A stretch of DNA of 32,785 nt from Phosphoribacter sp044220725 (GCA_044220725.1 JBGAQN010000017.1:1-32785); one strand, 5' to 3'. Positions 24,102-32,072 are shown, counted from the stretch's first letter. Numbers and translations are program-made. The notes: a model not told the origin generated them from the letters alone.

Positions 24102-25088
24102 TCAGATCTGGAAGACCAGCTTGCCCGTGGTCGCCCGCCCTTCCAAGGCCCGGTATGCCGCCCCTGCCTCCTCCAGCGCGAACGTCCCGCCGATCTGCAG
24201 CCGCACCTGCCCGGACTGGATCGTCTGGAACACCTCGCCGGCCCGCCAGAGCAACTCGTGCCGGTCCGCGAGATAGTGCCCGAGCGATGGCCGCGTGACG
24301 AACACCGACCCTGCCGCGTTGAGCCGTTGCAGGTCGAACGGCGGCACCTGGCCGCTGGAGCCGCCGAACAACGCCAGCATCCCCCGGCGCCGCAGCGAGG
24401 CCAGCGACGCATCGAAGGTCGCCTTGCCGACTCCGTCGTAGGCCACCGCCACCCCCACGCCGCCGCTCGCCTCGCGCACCGCTCCCGCCAGCTCCGCGGG
24501 GCTCCCGTATGCCGTGTAGTCCAGTGTGTGGGCCGCCCCCAACTCGCGGGCGATCGCCAGTTTTTCGGCTGACCCGGCCGTGGCGATGACCCTGGCTCCG
24601 GCAGCGGTGCAGACCTGGACGAGCCATTGCCCGACCCCGCCCGCCGCAGCGTGGACGAGGACCGCGTCGCCGGGCTGCACGGCATACGTGCTCGTCGTGA
24701 GGTAGTGCGCGGTCATGCCCTGGAGCATCGCGGCGGCGGCCAGCTGGGAGGTGACCCCGTCGGGGACCGGGACCACGGACGCAGCCGGCAGCACGGCAAG
24801 CTCGGCGGCCGCGCCGGGAGCCATCGCCCAAGCGACCCGCGATCCGACGGCGACCTCGGCGTCGGGGCCGACCGACTCGACCACCCCAGCGCCTTCCATG
24901 CAGGAGGTGAACGGGGTCGGGCCGGGATAGGTCCCCTCGCGCTGATAGACGTCGATGAAGTTCAAGCCCGCGGCCTCCACCCGCACCCGCACCTGGCCCG
25001 GCCCCGGCTCGGGGACCTCGACGGTCTGGACGGCGAGGACCTCCGGGCCCCCGTGCTGGGTCACTCGGAGGGCGCGGGCGTCGGTCAT
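24102..25088 (-). CDS. NADPH:quinone oxidoreductase (MDR superfamily)
   Basis: A 328-residue zinc-free medium-chain dehydrogenase. The N-terminal GroES-like part has GGPEVL, VEAAGLNFIDVYQREGTYPG and the EGAGVVESVG segment. The Rossmann part has the quinone oxidoreductase fingerprint VLVHAAAGGVGQWLVQV at about 140-156. The C-terminus YRALEGRATTGKLVFQI is characteristic. It reduces quinones or enones with NADPH in the cytosol. TAGGCT lies 6 bases before the ATG on the same strand, implying a leaderless transcript that probably continues into the crotonase gene. Confidence 0.9.
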   Translation of the reverse strand: MTDARALRVTQHGGPEVLAVQTVEVPEPGPGQVRVRVEAAGLNFIDVYQREGTYPGPTPFTSCMEGAGVVESVGPDAEVAVGSRVAWAMAPGAAAELAVLPAASVVPVPDGVTSQLAAAAMLQGMTAHYLTTSTYAVQPGDAVLVHAAAGGVGQWLVQVCTAAGARVIATAGSAEKLAIARELGAAHTLDYTAYGSPAELAGAVREASGGVGVAVAYDGVGKATFDASLASLRRRGMLALFGGSSGQVPPFDLQRLNAAGSVFVTRPSLGHYLADRHELLWRAGEVFQTIQSGQVRLQIGGTFALEEAGAAYRALEGRATTGKLVFQI

Positions 25089-25094
25089 GGCGGC

Positions 25095-25100
25095 AGCCTA
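25095..25100 (-). promoter_or_regulatory. Leaderless -10 box of the quinone oxidoreductase gene
   Basis: TAGGCT on the reverse strand ends 6 bases before the ATG at 25088; there is no ribosome site in the gap. Confidence 0.5.
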
Positions 25101-25156
25101 CGTCGCCCTCAGGACGGCACGGGGTGTCCGACCGAGCGCATAGGGTGGACGCCGAC

Positions 25157-27691
25157 ATGGGCACCCTCTTCGACGAGCTGGGCCTCTCCGGGTTCGGGGA
25201 GCCCGATTCGGGCGCGCCCGTCGCCGCGCCGGACCCCCACGCGGTCGACGATGCGGGAGTCCCGCTGTGGGCCACCGAGGGGAGCGTGTATGCCGCCCCG
25301 GAAGGCCGCGGGCGGCATACCGGGTCGCGCGGGGCGGGCGACCCCGAACGGTTCCTCGAGGGGCTGAACCCGCAGCAGCGAGCGGCGGTCGTCCACGAGG
25401 GCAGCCCGCTGCTCATCATCGCCGGCGCTGGCTCGGGCAAGACCCGAGTGCTGACCCACCGGATCGCCTACCTGCTGGCCGAGCGCGGCGTGCAACCAGG
25501 GCAGGTGCTGGCGATCACCTTCACGAACAAGGCTGCCGCGGAGATGCGCGAGCGGGTCGAGCTGCTGGTCGGCGGGCGGTCGCGGGCCATGTGGGTGATG
25601 ACCTTCCACTCGGCGTGCGTGCGGATCCTGCGCCGGGAAATCGAGAAGTTCGGGCTGAAGTCGAGCTTCTCGATCTATGACGCGGCCGACAGTCAGCGGC
25701 TCATGGCGATGGTGCTGCGCGACATGGATCTGGACCCCAAGCGCTATAACCCGCGCTCGTTCTCGCATCAGGTGAGCAACCTTAAGAACGAGTTGGTCGA
25801 CGAGGAGACCTACGCGCGGCAAGTGGGTGGCGACGAGGGCACCCACCACGAGCGGATGATCGCCCAGGCGTATGCCGCCTATCAACGCCGACTGCGCCAG
25901 GCCAATGCCCTGGACTTCGACGACCTCATCATGACGACGGTCCATCTGCTGCAGTCGTTCCCGGACGTGGCCGAGCATTATCGGCGGCGGTTCCGGCATG
26001 TCTTGGTCGACGAATACCAGGACACCAACACCGCGCAATACCAGTTGGTCCGAGAGCTGGTCGGGGGTGGGGCGAACTCTGTTGCCGCGGAAGGGGACTC
26101 ACGGGCGGATGGTGAGCGGGCGGCATACGGGATGGGGAGGGTGGCGCCAGCGACCCCGGCAGGGACCCCGGCAGTGCCGCCGGCCGAACTCGTCGTCGTC
26201 GGCGACGCGGACCAGTCGATCTATGCCTTCCGCGGGGCGACGATCCGCAACATCGTCGAGTTCGAGCAGGACTACCCGAATGCGCGGACCATCTTGCTGG
26301 AGCAGAACTACCGCTCGACCCAGACGATCCTGCGCGCGGCCAACGCCGTGATCGCCCGCAACCCGGACCGGCGGCCGAAAAACCTATGGACCGACTCGGG
26401 TGACGGGGCGAGCATCGTCGGCTACGTCGGGGACAACGAGCACGACGAGGCGTCGTTCGTCGCGCGGACCATCGACCGGCTTGGCGACGAGCACGGGGTT
26501 AAACCCAAGGACGTCGCGGTCTTCTATCGGACCAACGCGCAGAGCCGAGCGGTCGAGGAGGTGTTCGTCCGAGTCGGGCTGCCTTACAAGGTGGTTGGCG
26601 GGACGCGCTTCTATGAGCGCAAAGAGGTCAAGGACGCCCTGGCCTATTTGCGGGTGGTCTCGAATCCGACCGATGCGGTCAACCTGCGGCGGATCCTCAA
26701 CACCCCGCGCCGCGGCATCGGCGAGCGAGCCGAAGCGTGCGTGGCGCAGTTGGCCGACCGGGAGCGGATCCCGTTCGTTGCGGCGCTTGGGCGGGCGGCC
26801 GATGCTCCCGGGATCGCGACTCGCTCGGTGGCGGCGATCGAGGCTTTCACTCGTCTCATGGAGGATCTGCGGGTCGTCTTCGAGGGTGGTTCCGGTGTCG
26901 CCGGGCTGTTGGAGGCCGTGCTGGAACAGAGTGGCTATCTGCGCGAGTTGCGGGCCAGCCCCGACCCCCAGGACGAGACCCGGGTCGAGAACCTCGCCGA
27001 ACTTGTTGCTGTGGCACAGGAATTCGACGAGGGTCGAGCCGAGACGGGCGAGCCGACGAGCCTGGAGGACTTCCTCGAGCAGGTGTCACTGGTGGCCGAC
27101 GCCGATGAGATCCCCGATGCCGACGGCGACGGCGGGGGAGTGGTCACCCTCATGACGTTGCACACGGCCAAGGGCCTGGAGTTCCCGGTGGTCTTCGTCA
27201 CGGGGTTGGAGGACGGCACCTTCCCGCATTTGCGGTCGCTGGCTGACCCCAAGGAGCTGGAAGAGGAGCGGCGTTTGGCCTACGTCGGGATCACCCGGGC
27301 CCGCGAGCGGCTGCACCTGTCGCGGGCTGCAGTGCGCTCGGCCTGGGGTCAGCCGCAGTACTACCCCGGGTCGCGGTTTCTCGACGAAATCCCCGACGGC
27401 TTGGTGATGTGGGAGCGAGAGGCTGCCGCATCGGACTCGGTCCGGTTTGGACGCCGTGGGTCCGAACCCGCCGTGGCCACGTTGGCGGCACGCCCGGGCG
27501 TGCGGTCTCCGGGCAACCGGGCGGTGCTGGCGCTGGCCGCCGGGGATCGGGTCAGCCACGACTCGTTCGGGCTGGGCACCGTGCTGCGGGTCGAGGGGGA
27601 GGGCGAGCGGGCGCTGGCGCACGTGGACTTCGGTGCGTCAGTGGGGGTCAAGCGGCTGTTACTGAGATATGCCCCGGTGGAGAAGCTCTAG
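25157..27691 (+). CDS. pcrA: ATP-dependent DNA helicase PcrA/UvrD-like
   Basis: An 844-residue SF1A helicase. Motifs: Q-motif LNPQQRAAV (70-78), Walker A AGAGSGKT (89-96), Ia ITFTNKAAAEM, II VDEYQDT near 283, III GDADQSIYAFRG near 348, IV NYRSTQTIL, V TLMTLHTAKGLEFPVVF, VI RRLAYVGITRARERL, and the PcrA-type C-terminal Tudor-like region (GDRVSHDSFGLGTV). It unwinds DNA in repair and replication-fork rescue. ATG 25157 gives the family-typical MGTLFDELG start; GTG 25124 is less likely. TAGGGT at 25141-25146 may serve as -10. A roughly 30-residue Gly/Ala-rich insertion separates motifs II and III, and the 60-residue N-terminal linker is unusual; both carry GTATGCCG words. Confidence 0.93.
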   Translation: MGTLFDELGLSGFGEPDSGAPVAAPDPHAVDDAGVPLWATEGSVYAAPEGRGRHTGSRGAGDPERFLEGLNPQQRAAVVHEGSPLLIIAGAGSGKTRVLTHRIAYLLAERGVQPGQVLAITFTNKAAAEMRERVELLVGGRSRAMWVMTFHSACVRILRREIEKFGLKSSFSIYDAADSQRLMAMVLRDMDLDPKRYNPRSFSHQVSNLKNELVDEETYARQVGGDEGTHHERMIAQAYAAYQRRLRQANALDFDDLIMTTVHLLQSFPDVAEHYRRRFRHVLVDEYQDTNTAQYQLVRELVGGGANSVAAEGDSRADGERAAYGMGRVAPATPAGTPAVPPAELVVVGDADQSIYAFRGATIRNIVEFEQDYPNARTILLEQNYRSTQTILRAANAVIARNPDRRPKNLWTDSGDGASIVGYVGDNEHDEASFVARTIDRLGDEHGVKPKDVAVFYRTNAQSRAVEEVFVRVGLPYKVVGGTRFYERKEVKDALAYLRVVSNPTDAVNLRRILNTPRRGIGERAEACVAQLADRERIPFVAALGRAADAPGIATRSVAAIEAFTRLMEDLRVVFEGGSGVAGLLEAVLEQSGYLRELRASPDPQDETRVENLAELVAVAQEFDEGRAETGEPTSLEDFLEQVSLVADADEIPDADGDGGGVVTLMTLHTAKGLEFPVVFVTGLEDGTFPHLRSLADPKELEEERRLAYVGITRARERLHLSRAAVRSAWGQPQYYPGSRFLDEIPDGLVMWEREAAASDSVRFGRRGSEPAVATLAARPGVRSPGNRAVLALAAGDRVSHDSFGLGTVLRVEGEGERALAHVDFGASVGVKRLLLRYAPVEKL
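25288..25320. repeat. Inverted pair of the GTATGCCG word in pcrA
   Basis: GTATGCCGCCC at 25288-25298 and GGGCGGCATAC at 25310-25320 are perfect 11-base inverted arms around 11 bases. The hairpin lies in the N-terminal linker of the helicase, encoding low-complexity residues before the Q-motif. Confidence 0.88.
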
Positions 27692-27830
27692 GGGTGTCAA
27701 CGGCGGTCGGCGGCTGAGGCTGCGACCGGGGCTCGACCGGGGCTGCGACGACACCGGGGCGGCGATGACGCGGACGAGGTGCCGGGCGACGGGACCGTCG
27801 TCGAACGGCGAGTGGCCAGGTGTCGAGCGG

Positions 27831-28667
27831 TCAGAGTTTGACGCCGTGGGCGGACATCCAACGCAACACCGGAACCGCGTTGCCACCATTGGGGTGGATC
27901 TCGAGGTGCAAGTGTGGTCCGGTCGACCGGCCGGTGCTGCCGGCCAGGGCAATGAGCTGCCCAGTGTCGACGCGCTGGCCTTCGGCGACCTTGAGGCGGC
28001 TGTTGTGCCCGTACCAAGACACCGTGCCATCCCAGTGCAGGATCTCGACCTTGTAACCCAGGTTGCCGGCCCACCCGGCGAACTGCACGACGCCACTGGA
28101 GATCGCCCGGATCGGGGTGCCCGAGTCACAGGCCATGTCTTGGCCATAGTGCATGCGGCCCCAGCGCCAGCCGTAGTTCGAACTCAATTGGTAGCTGCCG
28201 GCGATCGGGTTCGTCCACGCCTTCGAGCCGACCGCGACGGTCTTGAGGCTCGCGGCGGCCGTCGTGGCCTTCGAACTCGGCGCCCCGACGAGAGAGACCT
28301 GGACGGGCGCCTCTTGTGCAGCTAGGGCCGCCTCGGAGGCTGCGCGCTTGGCGTTCTCGGCACTCACGGTGTCCAGGCGCGAACGCTCGCTGTCGCGGGC
28401 CACCCGGCCCTGCACGCCGCGAGCCATGAGCGCGCTGTCGGCGGCCTTGTCTGCCGTGATCTCCGCCTCGTCATCGGTGACGTCCTCAAGCGAAGCGCCC
28501 GTGGTCAATGCACCACTGGTCAATGCCAAGGGTGCGCCGGCGCCGCCGGTCACCGTGACAACGGCCAGCGTTGCCGTGGTCGGCAGCACCAAACCGGTGC
28601 CGACAAGGCGTGGGCTCAGCCCGCCGCGCCGGGTACGGTGCCGTCCCCGGTATTTGGTGTCGCTCAC
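27831..28667 (-). CDS. M23 (LytM-type) peptidoglycan endopeptidase
   Basis: A 278-residue secreted or anchored protein. It begins VSDTKYRGRHRTRRGGLSPR, followed by a hydrophobic stretch (about 20-40) that is a signal or anchor. A coiled, Ala/Glu-rich region spans about 60-120. The M23 domain follows with GWRWGRMHYGQDMAC (zinc ligands His and Asp), WYGHNSRL, and the H-x-H motif GPHLHLEIHPNGG near the C-terminus, so all expected metal ligands are present. It should cleave peptide cross-links in the wall. GTG 28667 is preferred, with GAAGAGAA upstream; ATG 28709 is the alternative. The perfect palindrome 28802-28833 lies upstream and may mediate CRP-type control. Confidence 0.88.
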   Translation of the reverse strand: MSDTKYRGRHRTRRGGLSPRLVGTGLVLPTTATLAVVTVTGGAGAPLALTSGALTTGASLEDVTDDEAEITADKAADSALMARGVQGRVARDSERSRLDTVSAENAKRAASEAALAAQEAPVQVSLVGAPSSKATTAAASLKTVAVGSKAWTNPIAGSYQLSSNYGWRWGRMHYGQDMACDSGTPIRAISSGVVQFAGWAGNLGYKVEILHWDGTVSWYGHNSRLKVAEGQRVDTGQLIALAGSTGRSTGPHLHLEIHPNGGNAVPVLRWMSAHGVKL

Positions 28668-28801
28668 GTCGTGGTTCTCTTCCCGCGTCTGGTCCGGCCG
28701 ACCCGTCATCGGCCTCGTGGAGGGTAGCGTGATGTATTCGTTATCTCCAAGCCGGGGTCCAGCCCACGGTCAGATCGCCGTGCCGCTTGCGCAGTACGCC
28801 G

Positions 28802-28833
28802 CCATTGGTTGTGACCAGAGTCACAACCAATGG
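28802..28833. promoter_or_regulatory. Perfect 32-base palindrome containing a CRP-type site
   Basis: CCATTGGTTGTGAC (28802-28815) and GTCACAACCAATGG (28820-28833) are perfect 14-base arms around CAGA. The centre, TGTGA-N6-TCACA at 28810-28825, is the CRP/GlxR consensus. It sits between the divergent M23 and B12-binding genes, so it can control both. In mycobacteria CRP controls wall-growth genes such as rpfA, which fits an M23 target. As RNA it would form a strong hairpin, so a terminator-like role is possible. Confidence 0.65.
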
Positions 28834-28893
28834 GGGGCTTGGCGGTGTCGTGCTGTGAGCCACTGGGCCATGCCTCGGGCGCCCTCGCTTCGC

Positions 28894-28899
28894 TAGAGT
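28894..28899 (+). promoter_or_regulatory. Leaderless -10 box of the B12-binding protein gene
   Basis: TAGAGT ends 7 bases before the ATG at 28907, with no ribosome site in between. Confidence 0.5.
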
Positions 28900-28906
28900 T
28901 CGCTGC

Positions 28907-29308
28907 ATGAGTGATTCTCCGCTGCGCGTTGTCGTCGCCAAGCCCGGTCTGGACGGACACGACCGAGGTGCCAAGGTCGTCGCCCGCGCCCTGCGTGACG
29001 CGGGTATGGAGGTCGTCTACACCGGCTTGCACCAGACCCCCGAGCAGATCGTCGAGGCTGCCATCCAAGAAGATGCGGACGCGGTCGGTCTCTCGGTGCT
29101 CTCCGGTGCTCATATGACTCTCTTCGCCAAAGTCGTCGAGCTGCTCAAGGCCCGTGATGCCGCCGACATTGTGGTGTTCGGCGGCGGCATCATCCCCGAC
29201 GGCGACATCGCCCCATTGACCGAGCTGGGCGTGGCCAAGGTGTTCACCCCCGGGGCAGCCACCCATGAGATCGTCGACTGGGTGCGGGCCAACATCCACG
29301 GGCGCTGA
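28907..29308 (+). CDS. Stand-alone cobalamin (B12)-binding domain protein
   Basis: A 133-residue protein that is a single B12-binding Rossmann-like domain, like the C-terminal domain of methylmalonyl-CoA mutase. The D-x-H-x-x-G motif is present as Asp16-His18-Gly21 (LDGHDRG), with His18 as the expected lower axial ligand; S-x-L at LSVLSG and the late GG (VVFGGGIIPDGD) follow. It could be the small subunit of a two-piece mutase (as in isobutyryl-CoA or ethylmalonyl-type mutases) or a free cobalamin-dependent sensor. No catalytic mutase subunit or MeaB-like GTPase is encoded nearby, so the partner is unknown. Confidence 0.9.
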   Translation: MSDSPLRVVVAKPGLDGHDRGAKVVARALRDAGMEVVYTGLHQTPEQIVEAAIQEDADAVGLSVLSGAHMTLFAKVVELLKARDAADIVVFGGGIIPDGDIAPLTELGVAKVFTPGAATHEIVDWVRANIHGR

Positions 29309-29637
29309 GGTTCCCACGAGCCCGCTGCCCGCGCGCCTGGCCGTGGATTGTCCACAGTCGACGGGCCACGATGCAGGGTGATCGGTTCACCGGGGTATAC
29401 GGCGAAGGAGCCAACCTTAAAAAGTTGGTAAGGAAACGCGAAAGCTCGCATGGAGTCCCCCAGACATGGCCCATCATGGGTTCCAGACGTCGTCGACACC
29501 TCCCCCCCAGGCGCCGGCCCGTCGAGTCGAGAACGAAGTGGATGGGCTCCTCGGTACTCCCGCATCCCGGGTGCAGCCCTCGTGCCGGTAACGGTGCTCG
29601 CTGACCTGCTCAGCGCATTCGCTTCACGACGTTGGTC

Positions 29638-29665
29638 GTGGGGCCACGGATTTCCGTGGCCCCAC
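29638..29665 (+). terminator. Strong GC-rich terminator hairpin
   Basis: GTGGGGCCACGG (29638-29649) and CCGTGGCCCCAC (29654-29665) form a perfect 12-base stem with an ATTT loop. There is no U-tract, as is common for terminators in high-GC actinobacteria. It would end transcription before the DUF3048 gene. Confidence 0.75.
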
Positions 29666-29707
29666 ACCCATGTCCGGGGGCAGCAGGTGGGCGGCTCGTG
29701 GCTCGAT

Positions 29708-29713
29708 TAGGCT
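29708..29713 (+). promoter_or_regulatory. Leaderless -10 box of the DUF3048 gene
   Basis: TAGGCT ends 7 bases before the ATG at 29721. Confidence 0.5.
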
Positions 29714-29720
29714 GCGCGGA

Positions 29721-30740
29721 ATGAGGGCCATCGCTCGTCGGGCCCGGACTGCCGCTCTTGCGGCCGTCTGTGCAGGGTCGGGGTTTGTTGGCGCGTGCAC
29801 GGCTGCACCGACCCCGTCGCCGAGCCCGAGTTCGGAACCGGCGTCGCTCGCGCCTCCGACCGCGACCGCGACCGTGACGTACGTAGGTCGATCTGTGCTG
29901 GGCACAGCACCGGTGCTGGCCGTGAAGATCGACAACACCGGCCCCGCCCGCCCCCGGGTCGGGCTGGACCATGCTGACCTGGTCTACGTCGAGCCCGTCG
30001 AAGGGGGCCTGACCCGACTGCTGGCGGTCTTCGCCACCCGAATGCCACCTGCCGTAGGACCGATCCGCAGCGCTCGAGAGGCCGACTCCACGCTGCTGGC
30101 CAACGTCGGCCGGGTCGCCTTCGCGTATTCAGGCTCATCGGCGGTGACCGCGGCAGTCATCGACAAAGGCCGACAAGTCGACGTGTCCATGGATGCCGGC
30201 CCCGGCGGGTTCCGGCGGGAGCCCGGACGGCGGGCCCCCTACAACGTCATCGGCGACCCCGCAGCGTTGTTGGCTCGAGCAGGTGGGAGTATGCCGGCCG
30301 GAGACATCGGCTTGCATGTCGGCGCGGCACCCGGCGGTGGGCTGCCGGGAGCTCGGGTCGAGACGGCATACCCGTCGGCCCGGATCTCGCTGTCCTGGGA
30401 ACCGGCCAGCGGCCGCTACCAGGTGAGGACCGACGGACGACCCGAAGTGACCCCGGAGGGCACCCCGGTCGGCCCGGCCAGCATCTTCGTCCAGCACATC
30501 ACGACGCGGCCCTCGGCTAACCGCGACGTCAACGGGGTGGCCACCCCTTTGCTCCACCTGGTCGGCTCAGGGGCAGCTCAGGTCGTACGCGAGGGACGGG
30601 TCTTCGAGGGCACCTGGTCGCGCGGTGCCGAGGCCGACCCGACGAGGCTGACCGATGCGGCCGGGATGGAGCTCACGTTCCCACCGGGCCCGGTGTGGGT
30701 GCTGCTCATCCCCGACGGCCAGCGGGTCACGGTCTCGTGA
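29721..30740 (+). CDS. DUF3048 (YerB-like) lipoprotein
   Basis: A 339-residue exported protein. A twin-Arg-rich signal peptide (MRAIARRARTAALAAVCAGS) ends in a lipobox FVGAC with the lipid-bearing Cys at residue 26. A Pro/Ser/Thr-rich linker follows, then the DUF3048 part: PVLAVKIDNTGPARPRVGLD, ADLVYVEPVEGGLTRLLAVF and GPIRSAREADSTLLANV are hallmark segments of YerB-type proteins. The C-terminal domain carries VWVLLIPDGQRVTVS. The molecular role of the family is not established; it acts outside the membrane. ATG 29721 is chosen for the signal peptide and the -10 box 7 bases upstream; an earlier frame start at 29670 lacks support. Confidence 0.88.
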   Translation: MRAIARRARTAALAAVCAGSGFVGACTAAPTPSPSPSSEPASLAPPTATATVTYVGRSVLGTAPVLAVKIDNTGPARPRVGLDHADLVYVEPVEGGLTRLLAVFATRMPPAVGPIRSAREADSTLLANVGRVAFAYSGSSAVTAAVIDKGRQVDVSMDAGPGGFRREPGRRAPYNVIGDPAALLARAGGSMPAGDIGLHVGAAPGGGLPGARVETAYPSARISLSWEPASGRYQVRTDGRPEVTPEGTPVGPASIFVQHITTRPSANRDVNGVATPLLHLVGSGAAQVVREGRVFEGTWSRGAEADPTRLTDAAGMELTFPPGPVWVLLIPDGQRVTVS

Positions 30741-30790
30741 GATTGGTCATGGCGGGCGGTCCGGCCACTGGTAGGGCCGAAATCGTGCAC

Positions 30791-30796
30791 TAGAGT
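30791..30796 (+). promoter_or_regulatory. Candidate -10 box of sucCD
   Basis: TAGAGT about 70 bases before the sucC start. Unlike other promoters here this gives a leader of about 65 bases, and GAGGA at 30856-30860 serves as the ribosome site. Confidence 0.45.
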
Positions 30797-30869
30797 CCGA
30801 ATGCTGCCCGAGCGCCCCCGCGTGCGGCGGCTCGGCCGGTCACCCCTTCGACGACGAGGACGGACGCCC

Positions 30870-32072
30870 GTGGATCTGTATGAGTACCAGGCACGTGACA
30901 TGTTCGAGGCACACGGGGTCCCCGTGCTGGGCGGCGAAGTCGCCGAGACTCCCGAACAAGCTCGCGCCGCAGCGGAGCGCATCGGCGCCAAGAGCGGCGG
31001 CGTCGTGGTCGTCAAGGCTCAGGTGAAGACCGGTGGCCGCGGCAAGGCCGGTGGCGTCAAGGTCGCCAAGTCTCCCGATGAGGCGCAGGCGCTGGCCGCG
31101 CAGATCCTCGGCATGGACATCAAGGGCCACACGGTCAAGAAGGTCATGATCGCCCAGGGCGCCAAGATCGCCCAGGAGTACTACTTCTCGATGCTGCTGG
31201 ACCGGGCCAACCGCTCCTACCTGGCGATGTGCAGCAAGGAGGGCGGCATGGACATCGAGACCCTGGCCGTCGAACACCCCGAGAAACTCGCCCGCATCGA
31301 GGTCGACCCGATCGACGGACTCAACGCGGCCAAGGCGCAGGAAATCATCGCCGCCGCGGGCTTCGACGAGGCCGACTGGCCCGCGCTCGAACACGTGCTG
31401 GTCCGGTTGGGCGCTGTGTATGCCGCCGAGGACGCCACCCTCGTCGAGGTCAACCCGCTGGTCAAGACCGAGGACGGCCAGATCGTCGCCCTCGACGGCA
31501 AGGTCAGCCTCGACGGCAACGCCGCCTTCCGCCACCCCGAACACGAGGCGCTGGTGGACCACTCGGCCACCGACCCGCTGGAGATCCTGGCCATCGAGAA
31601 GGACCTCAACTACGTCAAGCTCGACGGCAACATCGGCATCATCGGCAATGGTGCTGGCCTGGTCATGTCGACGCTCGACGTGGTCGCCTACGCGGGCGAG
31701 GAGTTCACCGCGCGCGACGGCAGCCACCCGCGCCCGGCGAACTTCCTGGACATCGGTGGTGGCGCCGACGCCAACGTCATGGCCAACGGTCTGGACGTCA
31801 TCTTCGAGGACGCCCAGGTGAAGGCGGTGTTCGTCAACGTCTTTGGGGGCATCACCGCCTGCGACCAGGTGGCTGACGGCATCATCAAGGCCTACGAGAT
31901 CCTGGGCAGCCACGGCAAGCACCCCAAGCCGCTGGTGGTCCGGTTGGACGGCAACAACGCCGAAAAGGGTCGGGAAATCCTCGACGGCGCCGGGCTGCCC
32001 CTCCTGGAGCGGGTCGACACCATGGACGGCGCGGCTCGTCGCGTCGCCGAGCTCGCGGCACTGGCCGTCTGA
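30870..32072 (+). CDS. sucC: Succinate-CoA ligase, ADP-forming, beta subunit
   Basis: A 400-residue ATP-grasp protein. It starts VDLYEYQARDMFEAHGVPVL, the family-typical N-terminus; GTG 30870 follows GAGGA by 9 bases, whereas the 23-residue upstream extension from ATG 30801 is Arg-rich and not conserved. Visible are the nucleotide-binding VKAQVKTGGRGKAGGVKVAK, metal-binding VEVNPLVKTEDG, and the C-terminal CoA-ligase part (GNGAGLVMSTLDVV, LDIGGGAD, VFVNVFGGITACDQVA). With SucD it converts succinyl-CoA to succinate with ATP formation in the citric-acid cycle. sucD begins 33 bases downstream. Confidence 0.97.
   Translation: MDLYEYQARDMFEAHGVPVLGGEVAETPEQARAAAERIGAKSGGVVVVKAQVKTGGRGKAGGVKVAKSPDEAQALAAQILGMDIKGHTVKKVMIAQGAKIAQEYYFSMLLDRANRSYLAMCSKEGGMDIETLAVEHPEKLARIEVDPIDGLNAAKAQEIIAAAGFDEADWPALEHVLVRLGAVYAAEDATLVEVNPLVKTEDGQIVALDGKVSLDGNAAFRHPEHEALVDHSATDPLEILAIEKDLNYVKLDGNIGIIGNGAGLVMSTLDVVAYAGEEFTARDGSHPRPANFLDIGGGADANVMANGLDVIFEDAQVKAVFVNVFGGITACDQVADGIIKAYEILGSHGKHPKPLVVRLDGNNAEKGREILDGAGLPLLERVDTMDGAARRVAELAALAV

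Larger units (their letters stand above)
29309..29720. other. 412-base gene-free stretch, possible small RNA
   Basis: No convincing protein gene is seen. The stretch holds a DnaA-box-like TTGTCCACA (29348-29356), a locally AT-rich hairpin (CCAAC 29411-29415, GTTGG 29424-29428) followed by AAACGCGAAAGC, several C-rich tracts around 29457-29520, and the strong hairpin at 29638-29665. The order of small stem-loops ending in a terminator suggests a non-coding transcript of roughly 250-300 bases on the + strand, or a long 3' region of the B12-binding gene. It could not be matched to a known riboswitch or RNA family. Confidence 0.4.

Noticed and set aside
23392..25440. 682-codon reverse-strand open frame over the crotonase, oxidoreductase and start of pcrA
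   Set aside because: Arg/Gly-rich product without motifs; the true reading frames of all three genes are certain.
29348..29356. TTGTCCACA, a perfect actinobacterial DnaA box
   Set aside because: A single box without a cluster, AT-rich unwinding region or dnaA/dnaN neighbours does not make an origin.
29380..29460. c-di-AMP (ydaO) or c-di-GMP riboswitch
   Set aside because: Some short segments look similar, but the conserved core blocks of these riboswitches are not present in order, and the downstream gene has its own promoter.
29371..29710. Small open frames in the gap before the DUF3048 gene
   Set aside because: Pro/Arg-rich products, no ribosome sites or -10 boxes at their starts, and they cross the terminator hairpin.
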